DNA from: Variovorax beijingensis
Lineage (GTDB): Bacteria; Pseudomonadota; Gammaproteobacteria; Burkholderiales; Burkholderiaceae_C
Direction: 5' to 3'
Length of the DNA: 64,000 nucleotides
NCBI RefSeq assembly: GCF_003951285.1
Contig: NZ_RXFQ01000004.1
Coordinates: forward strand, 62,001 to 126,000
Shown: positions 34,385 to 44,068 of the stretch, one piece after another
Position numbering within the stretch: the stretch's first letter is position 1
How the letters are laid out: the number at the start of each line of letters is the position of its first letter
Made by a program: the position numbers and the translations under genes
Notes under the pieces: model-generated
The model's database searches: none
What the model was told of the DNA's origin: nothing
The model's input: the letters and a program-made list of their open reading frames with translations, nothing else

Positions 34385-37300
34385 ATGCCAATGAAATTGC
34401 CCGGTCTTCGGAATATCCGCATCAGCCTGAACACACGCGTGGGCCTCGGCGTTGCCGCGGTGGTCCTGGCCGCCACGCTCGCCATTGCCACGGTTGCCCT
34501 GCAGCTGGTCAAGACCAGCATGAAGGCCTCGATCGAAAGCGAAGCATTCGCACGCCTGTCGGCCATCGCGAACACAGTGGACCAGAAGTTCGTCAGCCGC
34601 CGCACCCTGCTGGAGACCTTTGCCGACAGCCTGGGATCGAACGACTTCCCCGACGCGCCGGCGCTGCAGGCCTTCCTCGAAAGGCATCCGTCGCTGCGCC
34701 AGGCCTTCAGCAACGTGGCGTTCTTCACGCCCGAGGGCGACCTGATCGCGAGCCTGAGCGGTGCGCAGCAGCCGGGGCGGGTGAACATCAAGGACCGGCC
34801 GTACTTCCAGCAAACGCTCTCATCCCGGGTCGGCGTGATCTCCGAACCCTATCTCAACCGGCTCAGCGGCCTGGCGCAGATCGCCATGACCGAGCCGGTG
34901 CTGGACCCCGCAGGCAACCTGAAGTTCGTGATCTCGGGCGCCATCAACCTGAAGGACCGCAACCTCCTGGGCGAGCTCACCGACGTGAGATTCGGCGAAA
35001 CCGGCTATCTGTTCATCACCAGCACGGACGGCGTGGTGATCGACCATCCGCGCACCGAGCGCATCATCAACCAGACGGGCCTGAAGGGCGTCGGCAATCC
35101 CGAGATCGAGCGGCCGCTGGAAGGCTACGAAGGCGCGGCCGAAGGCCTCAACCATGCCGGCGTGCACGGCCTGTATGCCTTCAAGCGCATCCAGCAGACG
35201 AACTGGGTGCTGGGGTCCATGTATCCGAGCGCGGAGGCATTCGCCCGCGTCGACGCCATCGAGCGTTCGGCATGGATCGGCACGGTGGTGCTCGCAATGC
35301 TTGCGGGTGCCGCGGCGCTGGGCCTCGTGCGGCAGCAGCTCAGGCCGCTCACGCATCTGCACCGGCACATGCTGGACGCGGACAACCCGGCCCTGCAAAC
35401 GGCCGTGCCGCGCACCTACAGGCGCGACGAGATCGGCGATCTTGCGCAAACCTTCGACACGCTGATGCAGCAGCGCAAGTCGAGCGAGAAGTTCCTGCGC
35501 GACATCACCGACAACCTTCCCGCGCTGGTGTCGCATGTGGATGCGCAGGGCCGCTATACCTTCGTGAACGCCCCGCTGTGCAGGAAGCTCGACCGCGGCG
35601 CGGCGCAGCTGATCGGGCGAACGGCGCAGAACATCGGCGAAGACGAGACGGTGGACGCCGCAGTGCGGCGCGTGCTGGCCGGCGAGGCCGTCAGCTTCGA
35701 AAGCCGGGGCGAAGCGAAGCGCGGCGAGGAAGACCGCTACTTCCAGACCGAACTCATCCCCGACCGCGACCAGGCCGGGCAGGTCCGCGGCTACTACGCC
35801 ATGACCTCCGACGTGACCGAGCGCAAGCGCATCGAATTCAGCCTGGCCCACAGCGAAGCGCAGGTTCGCGTCATTGCGGACAACATCCCTGCCCTGGTCT
35901 CGCACGTCGATTCCTCGCTGAGATACACCTTCGTCAATGCCCAGGTGAGGGCACTGCACAAGGACCGCGCCATGGTGGGGCAATCGATGCCGGAGGTTCG
36001 CGGTCCGTCGGATTTTGCGATCGTGGTGCAGGCCTACGAGCGCGCGCTGGCCGGCGAGACGGTGGTCGTCGAGAAATCCGGCGATCCGGCGCTGGGCATC
36101 GGCGAGCGCACCTTCAAGGCCCACTACATTCCCGACCGGGACGCGAACGGCGTGGTGCAGGGCGTGTTCGCCATGACCTTCGACATCACCGACGAGGTGA
36201 ACATACGCAAGGCCCTGACCGAGCAGGAGAAGCGGCTGCGCGACGTGACCGACAGCATCCCCGCGCTGGTGGGCTATTTCGACAGCAGCGAGAACTGCCT
36301 CTTCGCCAACAGCCGCGCGCGGCAGATGGCGGGCCTGGGCAGCGGCCCGCTCGACCGCGTCACCCTGCGCTCGGCGCTGGGCAGGACAGTGCACCGGCAG
36401 ATCCGGCCCTATCTTCCGCTGGTGCGCGAGGGCAAGTCGGTGCGCTTTCCGGTGCAGGCGCCGCTGCACGGGAAGGATGGCTTTTTCCAGGTCAACCTGG
36501 TTGCCGACATGGCCCCGCAGGGCGGGCTCGTCGGTTTCTATCTCATGACTTTCAACATCACCGCGCTCAAGCGCGCGGAACTGCGGCAGGCCGAGAGCGA
36601 AAGGCGCCTGCGCACCATCACCGACAACCTGCCGGCCCTCATCACCTACATCGACCGCGAAGAGAAGATCACCTTTGCCAATGCCACCTACCGCGAATGG
36701 CTCGGCGTGGAGCCGGCCGAGATCCTGGGCCGCCATGTCGGCGACGTCGCGGGCCCCGAGCTGTATCTCTCGCGCAAGGCCATGATCGCGCGTGCGCTGG
36801 CGGGCGAGCGCGTGGAGTTCGAGGCGCAGACCAGGACCAAGGGTGTCGACCGCACCACCCGCGTGAGCTACGTGCCCGACATCGGCCCCGACGGCGCCAC
36901 GCGCGGCATCTTCTCGCTGAGCCTGGACATCAGCGCATTGAAGGCGGTGGAGCGCAAGCTGAGCGACCTGGCGCGGGTCGACACGCTCACCGGCCTTGCG
37001 AACCGGCTCGCCTTCAACGAGTACCTGCCGGGCGCCATTGCCCGCGCGCAGCGTTCGGGCAACGCGCTGGCGGTGCTGTTTCTCGACATCGACTACTTCA
37101 AGACCATCAACGACACGCTCGGCCACGCGACCGGCGACGCCGTGCTGGTGGAATATGCGCAGCGCCTGCTGGCCAGCGTGCGAGGCACCGACACCGTGGC
37201 GCGCCTGGCGGGCGACGAGTTCGTGGTCGTGCTGGAGAACGTGCACACGCGGGAAGCCGCCGTGGCCATCGCGCGAAAGATCGTCGAGCGGGTGGGCACC

Positions 37301-37471
37301 GTCCCCTTCGAACTGGACGGCCGCAGCCTGAACGTCACGACCAGCATCGGCATCGCCTTCCACCAGGCCGCGGACGCCTCGGCCGGCGCCGCCGACCTGC
37401 TGGCGCGCGCCGATGCCGCGCTCTATCGCGCAAAGGCCGCGGGACGCAACACCTTCGGTTTTTCTGATTGA
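34385..37471 (+). CDS. Membrane-bound diguanylate cyclase with Cache, multiple PAS and GGDEF domains
   Basis: The 1028-residue sensor has a first membrane helix at ~22-42 (GVAAVVLAATLAIATVAL), a periplasmic dCache domain (~45-290, FVSRRTLLETFADSL, VNIKDRPYFQQTL, GYLFITSTDGVVIDHP), a second helix (WIGTVVLAMLAGAAALGLV), a HAMP-like linker, then four PAS repeats each beginning with a DNLPALVSHVD/DSIPALVGYFD-like line. The C-terminal GGDEF domain has DTLTGLANRLAF, the variant active site AGDEF, and an RGTD inhibitory site five residues before it. It should make cyclic di-GMP under feedback control. ATG 34385 or 34391 may be the start; no clear ribosome site is visible. Confidence 0.88.
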   Translation: MPMKLPGLRNIRISLNTRVGLGVAAVVLAATLAIATVALQLVKTSMKASIESEAFARLSAIANTVDQKFVSRRTLLETFADSLGSNDFPDAPALQAFLERHPSLRQAFSNVAFFTPEGDLIASLSGAQQPGRVNIKDRPYFQQTLSSRVGVISEPYLNRLSGLAQIAMTEPVLDPAGNLKFVISGAINLKDRNLLGELTDVRFGETGYLFITSTDGVVIDHPRTERIINQTGLKGVGNPEIERPLEGYEGAAEGLNHAGVHGLYAFKRIQQTNWVLGSMYPSAEAFARVDAIERSAWIGTVVLAMLAGAAALGLVRQQLRPLTHLHRHMLDADNPALQTAVPRTYRRDEIGDLAQTFDTLMQQRKSSEKFLRDITDNLPALVSHVDAQGRYTFVNAPLCRKLDRGAAQLIGRTAQNIGEDETVDAAVRRVLAGEAVSFESRGEAKRGEEDRYFQTELIPDRDQAGQVRGYYAMTSDVTERKRIEFSLAHSEAQVRVIADNIPALVSHVDSSLRYTFVNAQVRALHKDRAMVGQSMPEVRGPSDFAIVVQAYERALAGETVVVEKSGDPALGIGERTFKAHYIPDRDANGVVQGVFAMTFDITDEVNIRKALTEQEKRLRDVTDSIPALVGYFDSSENCLFANSRARQMAGLGSGPLDRVTLRSALGRTVHRQIRPYLPLVREGKSVRFPVQAPLHGKDGFFQVNLVADMAPQGGLVGFYLMTFNITALKRAELRQAESERRLRTITDNLPALITYIDREEKITFANATYREWLGVEPAEILGRHVGDVAGPELYLSRKAMIARALAGERVEFEAQTRTKGVDRTTRVSYVPDIGPDGATRGIFSLSLDISALKAVERKLSDLARVDTLTGLANRLAFNEYLPGAIARAQRSGNALAVLFLDIDYFKTINDTLGHATGDAVLVEYAQRLLASVRGTDTVARLAGDEFVVVLENVHTREAAVAIARKIVERVGTVPFELDGRSLNVTTSIGIAFHQAADASAGAADLLARADAALYRAKAAGRNTFGFSD

Positions 37472-37580
37472 GAACTTTGGTAGTGGTTGCGCATCGCCCT
37501 TGCAGGTGGCGGGGGGCGCATTCCTGCTGACAAGCCCGCCCTGGCGGCCTCAGAATCCCTTTCACAGGAGAAACCATTTC

Positions 37581-39515
37581 ATGTCCCCCACCGAAGTCGT
37601 CACGCCCGAGCAACTGCTGCACGCACTGGAAGTCCAAAGCCGCATGCCCATCCTGCGCATCGGCCAGGCCCTGATGGCGCTGGGCATGCTCACAGAAGAA
37701 CAACTGCGCGCCGGCCTTGAGCAGCAGCAGCTGGACCGCAGCGTGCCGCTGGGCGAGACCCTGGTTCGCATGGGCGTGGTGACGCGGGCCCAGCTGCAGG
37801 CGGCGCTGGTGCGCAAGATGGGCTATCCGCTCGTGAACCTGCACGAGTTCCCGGTCGCCGTGGACGCCCTGCGCACCATCAGCCATGGCGTGGCCCGCCG
37901 CCTGCAGGTGATGCCGCTCATGATCCACGAGGGGCGTCTCATCCTTGCGCTGGACGACCCGGCCAGCCGCCATGCGGCCATCGACGAAGTGGAGTTCATC
38001 TCGCAGAAGAAGGTGGTGCCGGTGATCGGCGAATGCCTGGTGCTGGACACCGTGCTCTACAAGGCCTACGGCAAGATCGGCACCGACTCGGCCGACCCGA
38101 CCATCGTGCACGATCCCTCGCGGCCGCTGGACTTCGACATGGGCGGCGCGGGCCCCGGCAGCAGCCCCGGCCCCGGCACCGGTACCAGCCTGGGCACCAG
38201 CGACCTGCTGGTCACGCTCGAGAAGGAGCGTCCCGCTCCCGCCGTCGAGGAGACGGCCATCGAGCAGTCGGACAACTCGCTGGTGCGGATGATCAACAGC
38301 ATGATCGTGGACGCGCACCGCGAAGGCGTGTCGGACATCCACATCGAGAGCTATCCGGGCAAGGAAAAGACCCGCATCCGGTTTCGCCGCGACGGGCGGC
38401 TGCACACCCACCTGGAGCTGCCGGCCAGCTACCGCAACGCGGTGGTCGCGCGCGTGAAGATCATGTGCGACCTGGACATCAGCGAAAAGCGCAAGCCCCA
38501 GGACGGCAAGATCAATTTCGCCAAGTACTCGCCGCAGCACCGCATCGAGCTGCGCGTGGCCACCATTCCCACCGCCAACGGGCTCGAAGACGTGGTGATG
38601 CGCATCCTGGCCTCGGCCAAGCCGATTGCGCTGGACAAGCTCGGGCTGTCGCCGCGCAATCTCTCGGAACTCACCAAGGCCGTGGAGCGGCCCTACGGCA
38701 TGGTGCTGTGCGTCGGGCCCACGGGGTCGGGCAAGACCACCACGCTGCATTCGGCCCTGATGCACATCAACACGCCCGAGCGAAAGATCTGGACGGCCGA
38801 AGACCCGATCGAGATCACCCAGCCCGGCCTGCGCCAGGTGCAGGTGAATCCGCGCATCGACTGGACCTTTGCCAAGGCGCTGCGCGCCTTCGTGCGCGCC
38901 GATCCCGACGTGATCATGGTCGGCGAGATCCGCGACGAGGAAACGGCCCGCACCGCCATCGAGGCCTCACTCACGGGCCATCTGGTGCTTTCCACGCTGC
39001 ACACCAACAGCGCGCCCGAAACCGTGACGCGGCTGCTGGACATGGGCATGGACCCCTTCAACTTCGCGGACTCGCTGCTCGCGGTGCTGGCCCAGCGGCT
39101 GGTGCGGCGCCTGTGCAGCCACTGCCTCCAGAGCCGCCCGATGCGTCCCGAGGAGATCGAGGAGCTGCTGGCCGACTACATGCACGCGTTCGCGGGACAG
39201 GAGACGCCGGCCGAACGCGAAGCCGTGCACAACACCTGGCTCGGCCAGCACGGCCGCGACGGCCAGCTCCAGGCCTTTTCGAGCACCGGATGCCTGCACT
39301 GCGACAACACCGGCTTCAGCGGGCGCGTCGGCATCCACGAGCTGATGGTGATCTCCAGGACGCTGCGCCGCCTGGTGCAGGGCGGCGCGCGCGCCGAGGA
39401 ACTGCAGGAAGCCGCGCTGCGCGAGGGCATGCGCACGCTGCGCCAGGACGGCATCGGCAAGGTCCTGGCCGGGCAGACCACCATCGAGGAAGTCCGCGCA
39501 ACCAGCAACGCCTGA
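37581..39515 (+). CDS. GspE/PilB family secretion or pilus ATPase
   Basis: The 644-residue cytosolic ATPase has two N-terminal GspE-N/MshE-like modules (LRIGQALMALGMLTEEQLRAGL and VPLGETLVRMGVVTRAQLQAAL), a middle linker rich in Gly/Pro (GPGSSPGPGTGTSLG), then the ATPase with Walker A VGPTGSGKTTTLHS, Asp box TAEDPIEITQPG, Walker B VIMVGEIRDEETA, His box LVLSTLHTNSAPE and a zinc-type tetracysteine (CSHC ... CLHC). MshE-type N-domains bind cyclic di-GMP, and this gene sits between GGDEF and EAL genes, so such control is attractive. It is solitary: no secretin, pseudopilin or inner membrane partner is adjacent. CAGGAG precedes the ATG. Confidence 0.9.
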   Translation: MSPTEVVTPEQLLHALEVQSRMPILRIGQALMALGMLTEEQLRAGLEQQQLDRSVPLGETLVRMGVVTRAQLQAALVRKMGYPLVNLHEFPVAVDALRTISHGVARRLQVMPLMIHEGRLILALDDPASRHAAIDEVEFISQKKVVPVIGECLVLDTVLYKAYGKIGTDSADPTIVHDPSRPLDFDMGGAGPGSSPGPGTGTSLGTSDLLVTLEKERPAPAVEETAIEQSDNSLVRMINSMIVDAHREGVSDIHIESYPGKEKTRIRFRRDGRLHTHLELPASYRNAVVARVKIMCDLDISEKRKPQDGKINFAKYSPQHRIELRVATIPTANGLEDVVMRILASAKPIALDKLGLSPRNLSELTKAVERPYGMVLCVGPTGSGKTTTLHSALMHINTPERKIWTAEDPIEITQPGLRQVQVNPRIDWTFAKALRAFVRADPDVIMVGEIRDEETARTAIEASLTGHLVLSTLHTNSAPETVTRLLDMGMDPFNFADSLLAVLAQRLVRRLCSHCLQSRPMRPEEIEELLADYMHAFAGQETPAEREAVHNTWLGQHGRDGQLQAFSSTGCLHCDNTGFSGRVGIHELMVISRTLRRLVQGGARAEELQEAALREGMRTLRQDGIGKVLAGQTTIEEVRATSNA

Positions 39516-39524
39516 GCTGGCGCC

Positions 39525-40256
39525 TCAGGCGGCGTCCCACGCCACGGCCGGCAGCATCGCGATGCCGGGCCTGGCGAACAGGTAGCCCTGGAACAGGTCC
39601 ACGCCCAGCGCCCGCAGCGCGTGAACCTCTTGCGAAGTCTCGACGCCTTCCGCCACCACCCGGATGCCGAGTTCGCTGCAGGTGCCCACGAAGCCCTTCA
39701 CGATGCTGAGCCGGACCGCGTCGTTGTGGATGTTGCGCACCAGGCCCATGTCGATCTTCACCACGTCGGGCTGAAAGCCCGCCAGCAGCTCGAAGCCCGC
39801 ATAGGCGGCGCCGAAGTCGTCGATGGCGGAGGTGAAGCCGTAGTCCTTGTAGGTACGGAACACCGCCGCCAGCGCGGGCAGGTCCGCCACGCGTTCGCCT
39901 TCGGTGATCTCGAACATCAGGTGGTCCACCGGAAAATTGCAGCGCTGCGCGGCCACCATGGCGGTATGGAAGCACTGGTCCTGCCGCCCCGCCACGTCGT
40001 TGGGCAGGATGTTGAGGCTCAGCCGCGTTTCCATGCCCAGCGCCGAAGCGGTCTCGATGGCTTTCACGCGGCAGGCCTCGTGGAACGCGAAGCGGTGCCG
40101 CGGGTTCACGCGCGAGAGCACCTCGAAGGCGCCCTCTCCCGAGGTGCCGCGCACCAGGGCTTCGTGCGCGAACACTTCGCGCCGCTGGAAATCCACGATC
40201 GGCTGGAAGGCCATGACGAACCCGTCATCGAAGCCGGGAAAGCAGGCATCCGCCAT
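39525..40256 (-). CDS. EAL-domain cyclic-di-GMP phosphodiesterase
   Basis: The 243-residue protein is a stand-alone EAL domain. Residues for metal and substrate binding are present: the E of HEALVRG, LSLNILPN, FEITEGE, AIDDFGAAYAG, VVKIDMGL and VVAEGVET. It is therefore expected to hydrolyse c-di-GMP to pGpG; loop 6 (DDFGAAYAG) deviates slightly from DDFGTGYSS. It converges on the GspE-like gene (9-base gap), giving a small module of synthesis, degradation and a candidate effector. ATG 40256 is used; a GTG at 40271 is also possible. Confidence 0.87.
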   Translation of the reverse strand: MADACFPGFDDGFVMAFQPIVDFQRREVFAHEALVRGTSGEGAFEVLSRVNPRHRFAFHEACRVKAIETASALGMETRLSLNILPNDVAGRQDQCFHTAMVAAQRCNFPVDHLMFEITEGERVADLPALAAVFRTYKDYGFTSAIDDFGAAYAGFELLAGFQPDVVKIDMGLVRNIHNDAVRLSIVKGFVGTCSELGIRVVAEGVETSQEVHALRALGVDLFQGYLFARPGIAMLPAVAWDAA

Positions 40257-40361
40257 TGTTCCGATGGTCACTGGAGTGGATCTCGCGGGAAAGGGATCAA
40301 GTCGTCGAACTGCACCAAGAAGTATTCAAATGTAATCGTTTCATCGACAGCCTCGCCATGA

Positions 40362-41150
40362 TCAGCCCGCAGGCAGGTCGAAGCCGAGTTCGGCCCAGAC
40401 CGGCGCGTGGTCGCTCGCTCCGGGCCGCCCGCGCACTTCGCGGTCCACGTTCGCATCGGCCAGCAAGGATGCGAGCTCCCGGTTGAGCAGCAGGTGGTCG
40501 ATGCGCAGGCCGGCATTGCGCGGCCAGCGGTTGCGCCAGTAATCCCAATAGGTGTAGATCGCCTCGCGCGGATGGCGCGCACGGATCGCGTCGGTCCATC
40601 CTTGCTTCAGCAGGCGGGCGAAGGCCGCGCGGCTTTCCGGCTGCAGCAGCGCATCGTCCTGCCATGAAGCCGGGTTGTAGATGTCCGCATCGGTGGGCAC
40701 CACGTTGAAGTCGCCGGCCAGCACCGCCGGCATGCCGCAGCCGCAGAGAAGGCGCGCATGGGCGTTGAGCCGCTCGAACCATTCGAGCTTGTAGTCGAAC
40801 TTGGGGCCGGGCTGCGGATTGCCGTTGGGCAGGTACAGGCAGCCGACGATCACGCCGCCCACCACGGCTTCGAGATAGCGGCTCTGGGTGTCTTCGGAGT
40901 TGCCGTCGAGCCCGCGGCCGGTTTCGATCGGTTCCCTTCCTCGCGCAAGAATGGCCACGCCGTTCCATGCGCGCTGGCCGTGGAACAGCACGCCGTAGCC
41001 CGCGTCCCGGATCGCCGCGGCGGGAAAATTCGGGTCCGGGGATTTCAGCTCCTGCAGGCAGGCCACGTCCGGGCGGGCCTCGGCCAGCCATGACAGCACA
41101 AGCGCAAGCCGGCTGTTGATGCCATTGACGTTGAAGGTCGCGATCTTCAT
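40362..41150 (-). CDS. xth: Exodeoxyribonuclease III (AP endonuclease)
   Basis: The 262-residue enzyme of the exonuclease-endonuclease-phosphatase fold starts MKIATFNVNGINSRL and contains CLQELKSPDPNFP (metal-binding Glu), SRYLEAVVGGV, LYLPNGNPQPG, LAGDFNVVPTDADIYNP (catalytic Asp/Asn) and the terminal GASDHAPVWAEL (His/Asp). It cuts DNA at abasic sites in base excision repair. ATG 41150 is chosen over the frame start 41180 since the fold begins exactly there. It is a single gene between the EAL and MFS genes. Confidence 0.93.
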   Translation of the reverse strand: MKIATFNVNGINSRLALVLSWLAEARPDVACLQELKSPDPNFPAAAIRDAGYGVLFHGQRAWNGVAILARGREPIETGRGLDGNSEDTQSRYLEAVVGGVIVGCLYLPNGNPQPGPKFDYKLEWFERLNAHARLLCGCGMPAVLAGDFNVVPTDADIYNPASWQDDALLQPESRAAFARLLKQGWTDAIRARHPREAIYTYWDYWRNRWPRNAGLRIDHLLLNRELASLLADANVDREVRGRPGASDHAPVWAELGFDLPAG

Positions 41151-41259
41151 GGACGCTGCGTCGAACACAAGCGGATGCATCGGATCATGGCCCGAAAGCC
41201 GCCCCGGCCATGTCGGAGAACACGCCCCCCGCGAGAAGCCGCGAACCGCCCGGAAGGCT

Positions 41260-42456
41260 TCAGCGGCGGTCGCTTCGAGGTGCGCCCGGCTCCGGGATGC
41301 ACATCAGCGCGCCCAGGGCCGTGAGCCCGAGGAAGGCCGAAGCCCACAGCGCGCGCGCGCCCCAGCCCTGCACGAGCAGGCCGAAGAGGAACGGCGCACC
41401 GGCCTGCAAGAGCCGCGCGGGCACCATCAGCAGGCCCTGCCGCCCGCCATAGCCCTGGGGGCCGAACAGCAGCAAGGGCAAAGTCCCGACCGCGATCGTG
41501 AGGATGCCGTTCCCGGTGCCATGCAGCACGGCAAAAACCACGGCCGCCGGCGCGCCGAACACCAGCAGCGCAGCCACTCCCAGCGGATGCGCCAGCGCGG
41601 CGATCCGCGCCGACAGCAGCGCCGGTGCGCGCCTGAGAAAACCGAACTCCAGCAGGCGGCCCGCCACCTGCGCCGGTCCCACCAGCGCGGCAATGGAAAC
41701 CGCGGCCATCACCGACACCCCGCTCGCATGCAGCAGGCTCGGCAGATGCGCCGCCATCGCCGTGCTGATGAACCAGCCGACGGCAAAGACATAGGCCAGC
41801 AGGAATTCCGTTCGCCGCGGCCGGGGCCCACCACCCGGTGCAGTCGCGGCGGCTTTTTTGGTCTTGGGAAGCTGCTGCGCCGCGGCCTCCCGCACCCTCG
41901 GAACGATGGCGTTCAGCGGCAGCCCCAGCACCAGGTGCAGGCCCGCCCAGGCCATGCATGCGCCGCGCCAGCCGTAATGCGATTCGAGGAACGCCGTCAG
42001 CGGCCAGCCCACCGTGCTGGCAAATCCCGCGAACAGGGTGATGCCCGTGATGGCACCGCGCGAGTCGGCGCCATGAATGCGCACCACCGTGGCAAAAGCC
42101 GCCTCGTAAAGCCCGCTGCCCATCGCCATGCCGATCAGCACCCACGCGGCCATCAGCCATGGAACGCTTCCGGCTTGCGACAGTGCCAGCAGGCCCGCGG
42201 CAAAGACGAGGTTGCTGCCCATCAGCACGGGCCGACCGCCGAACCGGTCGATCGCCTTGCCGGCAAAGGGCCCCAGCGCGGCCGACACCACGAGCGCCAG
42301 CGAGAACGCGGCAAACACGATGAACGACGGCGCGCCGAGGTCGCGCGCGATGGGCGCGGCCAGCATGGCAGGCAGGTAGTACGACGAAGCCCAGGAGAGC
42401 GTCTGTGCGGTTCCGAGCACCGACACCGTCAGCGCCCGGCGCGATGCGGGGGCCAT
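41260..42456 (-). CDS. Major facilitator superfamily transporter
   Basis: The 398-residue protein has about 12 hydrophobic segments and MFS loop motifs (GPFAGKAIDRFGGRPVLMG is motif A after helix 2; GSGLYEAAFATVVRIHG). It begins with SVLGTAQTLSWASSYYLPAML, the pattern of a monocarboxylate/antibiotic-type subgroup. It is the last gene of the leftward arsenic unit, 22 bases after acr3. It is not recognisable as ArsJ, and no glyceraldehyde-3-phosphate dehydrogenase partner is present, so an arsenic role is only inferred from position. Confidence 0.8.
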   Translation of the reverse strand: MAPASRRALTVSVLGTAQTLSWASSYYLPAMLAAPIARDLGAPSFIVFAAFSLALVVSAALGPFAGKAIDRFGGRPVLMGSNLVFAAGLLALSQAGSVPWLMAAWVLIGMAMGSGLYEAAFATVVRIHGADSRGAITGITLFAGFASTVGWPLTAFLESHYGWRGACMAWAGLHLVLGLPLNAIVPRVREAAAQQLPKTKKAAATAPGGGPRPRRTEFLLAYVFAVGWFISTAMAAHLPSLLHASGVSVMAAVSIAALVGPAQVAGRLLEFGFLRRAPALLSARIAALAHPLGVAALLVFGAPAAVVFAVLHGTGNGILTIAVGTLPLLLFGPQGYGGRQGLLMVPARLLQAGAPFLFGLLVQGWGARALWASAFLGLTALGALMCIPEPGAPRSDRR

Positions 42457-42478
42457 GCCGTGGCGGCCTCGGCGCCGG

Positions 42479-43567
42479 TCAGTCCGCCCTCACGCCTTTT
42501 TCATACCAGCCCTGCGACCGGTTGACCACCGCGACCACCAGCAGCATCACCGGCACCTCGATCAGCACCCCCACCACCGTGGCCAGCGCGGCGCCCGACT
42601 GGAAGCCGAACAGGCTGATCGCCGTGGCCACTGCAAGCTCGAAGAAATTGCTCGCGCCGATCAGTGCCGACGGGCCGGCCACGCAGTGCGCCACGCCCAA
42701 CCTGCGGTTGAGCACATAGGCCAGCCCCGAGTTCAGGAACACCTGGATCAGGATCGGCACCGCCAGCAGTGCGATCACCAGCGGCTGCCGGATGATGGCT
42801 TCGCCCTGGAACGCGAACAGCAGCACCAGCGTGAGCAGCAGCGCCGAGATCGACCAGGGCCCGAGCCGCGCCGCCACCGCCTGGAAGTGGGCCGCGCCCT
42901 TCTTGAGCAAGTGCTTGCGCAGCAGCTGCGCAATGACCACCGGCACCACGATGTACAGGCCCACCGAGGTCAGCAGCGTGTCCCACGGCACCGTGATCGA
43001 CGACAGCCCGAGCAGGAGCGCGACCACCGGCGCGAAGGCCACCACCATGATCGCGTCGTTGAGCGCCACCTGCGACAGCGTGAAGTACGGGTCGCCCTTG
43101 CACAGCTGGCTCCACACGAACACCATCGCCGTGCAGGGCGCGGCAGCCAGCAGGATCAGGCCCGCGATGTAGCTGTCGAGCTGCGTGGGCGGAAGCAGCG
43201 GCGCGAACACGTGGCGGATGAAGATCCAGCCCAGCAGCGCCATCGAGAACGGCTTCACGGCCCAGTTGATGAAGAGCGTGACGCCGATGCCGCGCCAATG
43301 CGCCTTCACCTGCCCGAGCGCCGCGAAGTCGATCTTCAGCAGCATCGGGATGATCATCACCCAGATCAGCACGCCCACCGGCACGTTGACCTTGGCCACC
43401 TCGAGCGAGGCAATGCCGCGGAACACGCCCGGCAGCCACTGGCCCAGCGCAATGCCCACCACGATGCACAGCGCAACCCAGATCGTGAGGTAGCGCTCGA
43501 AGAAGCCGATGGCGGGCGGCGGTGCGGACGATGCAGCGGCAGTGGCGGTGGCGGTATGGGTGCTCAT
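42479..43567 (-). CDS. acr3: Arsenite efflux permease Acr3
   Basis: The 362-residue inner membrane protein has ~10 helices and the Acr3 signatures: NVPVGVLIWVMIIPMLLKID, the conserved cysteine in AAPCTAMVFVWSQL, and GASNFFELAVATAISLFG. It exports As(III) using the membrane potential. The gene order (arsR, arsI, two arsC, acr3) and the small gaps (6 bases to the preceding arsC) mark one operon repressed by ArsR. Confidence 0.95.
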   Translation of the reverse strand: MSTHTATATAAASSAPPPAIGFFERYLTIWVALCIVVGIALGQWLPGVFRGIASLEVAKVNVPVGVLIWVMIIPMLLKIDFAALGQVKAHWRGIGVTLFINWAVKPFSMALLGWIFIRHVFAPLLPPTQLDSYIAGLILLAAAPCTAMVFVWSQLCKGDPYFTLSQVALNDAIMVVAFAPVVALLLGLSSITVPWDTLLTSVGLYIVVPVVIAQLLRKHLLKKGAAHFQAVAARLGPWSISALLLTLVLLFAFQGEAIIRQPLVIALLAVPILIQVFLNSGLAYVLNRRLGVAHCVAGPSALIGASNFFELAVATAISLFGFQSGAALATVVGVLIEVPVMLLVVAVVNRSQGWYEKGVRAD

Positions 43568-43573
43568 GAAAGG

Positions 43574-44068
43574 TCAGCTTTCGGAAATCGCGGCCAGCGC
43601 CGCTTGAAGTTCGGTGTCCGCCATCGTCTCGATTGGCAGCGCCAGCAGCTGCACGAGACGGTAGGCCAGGGCCTGGCGCGTCAGCTCGAAGGCCACCCGC
43701 TTGCCTTCGTCGCCGCCGGGTGCATTCGACGGATCGGGATAGCCCCAGTGCACCTGCACCGGGCTGCCGGGCCAGTACGGGCAGGTCTCCTGCGCGGCGC
43801 TGTCGCACACGGTAATGACGATGCGCATGGCCGGCTTGCCTTCGCCCACGAACTCGTCCCAGCTCTTGCTGCGGCAGGCCGACACGTCGACGCCCGCATT
43901 GGCAAGCGCCTCGAGCGCGAAGGGGTTCAGGCGCCCGCTGGGCGCGCTGCCGGCGCTGTGGGCCCGCACGTCCCTGCCCGCCTTTCGCGCCAGCTGGTTG
44001 AGCATGCCTTCGGCGAGCACGCTGCGGGCCGAGTTGTGCGTGCACAGGATCAGCACGTTGACCGTCAT
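43574..44068 (-). CDS. arsC: Arsenate reductase ArsC, low-molecular-weight phosphatase fold (copy nearer acr3)
   Basis: The 164-residue protein has the P-loop CTHNSARS (C-X5-R type) near residue 9, and further active-site features VTVCDSAAQETCPYWPG. It reduces As(V) to As(III) for export. ATG 44068 overlaps the stop of the other LMW-type arsC gene (ATGA). Cysteines beyond the P-loop (SACRSKSWDEF, VCD, ETC) match the thioredoxin-type family, though reductant choice is not certain from sequence. Confidence 0.9.
   Translation of the reverse strand: MTVNVLILCTHNSARSVLAEGMLNQLARKAGRDVRAHSAGSAPSGRLNPFALEALANAGVDVSACRSKSWDEFVGEGKPAMRIVITVCDSAAQETCPYWPGSPVQVHWGYPDPSNAPGGDEGKRVAFELTRQALAYRLVQLLALPIETMADTELQAALAAISES

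Noticed and set aside
34074..34394. Plus-strand 106-residue frame before the GGDEF gene
   Set aside because: No ribosome site and no family likeness; it overlaps the start of the real gene in another frame.
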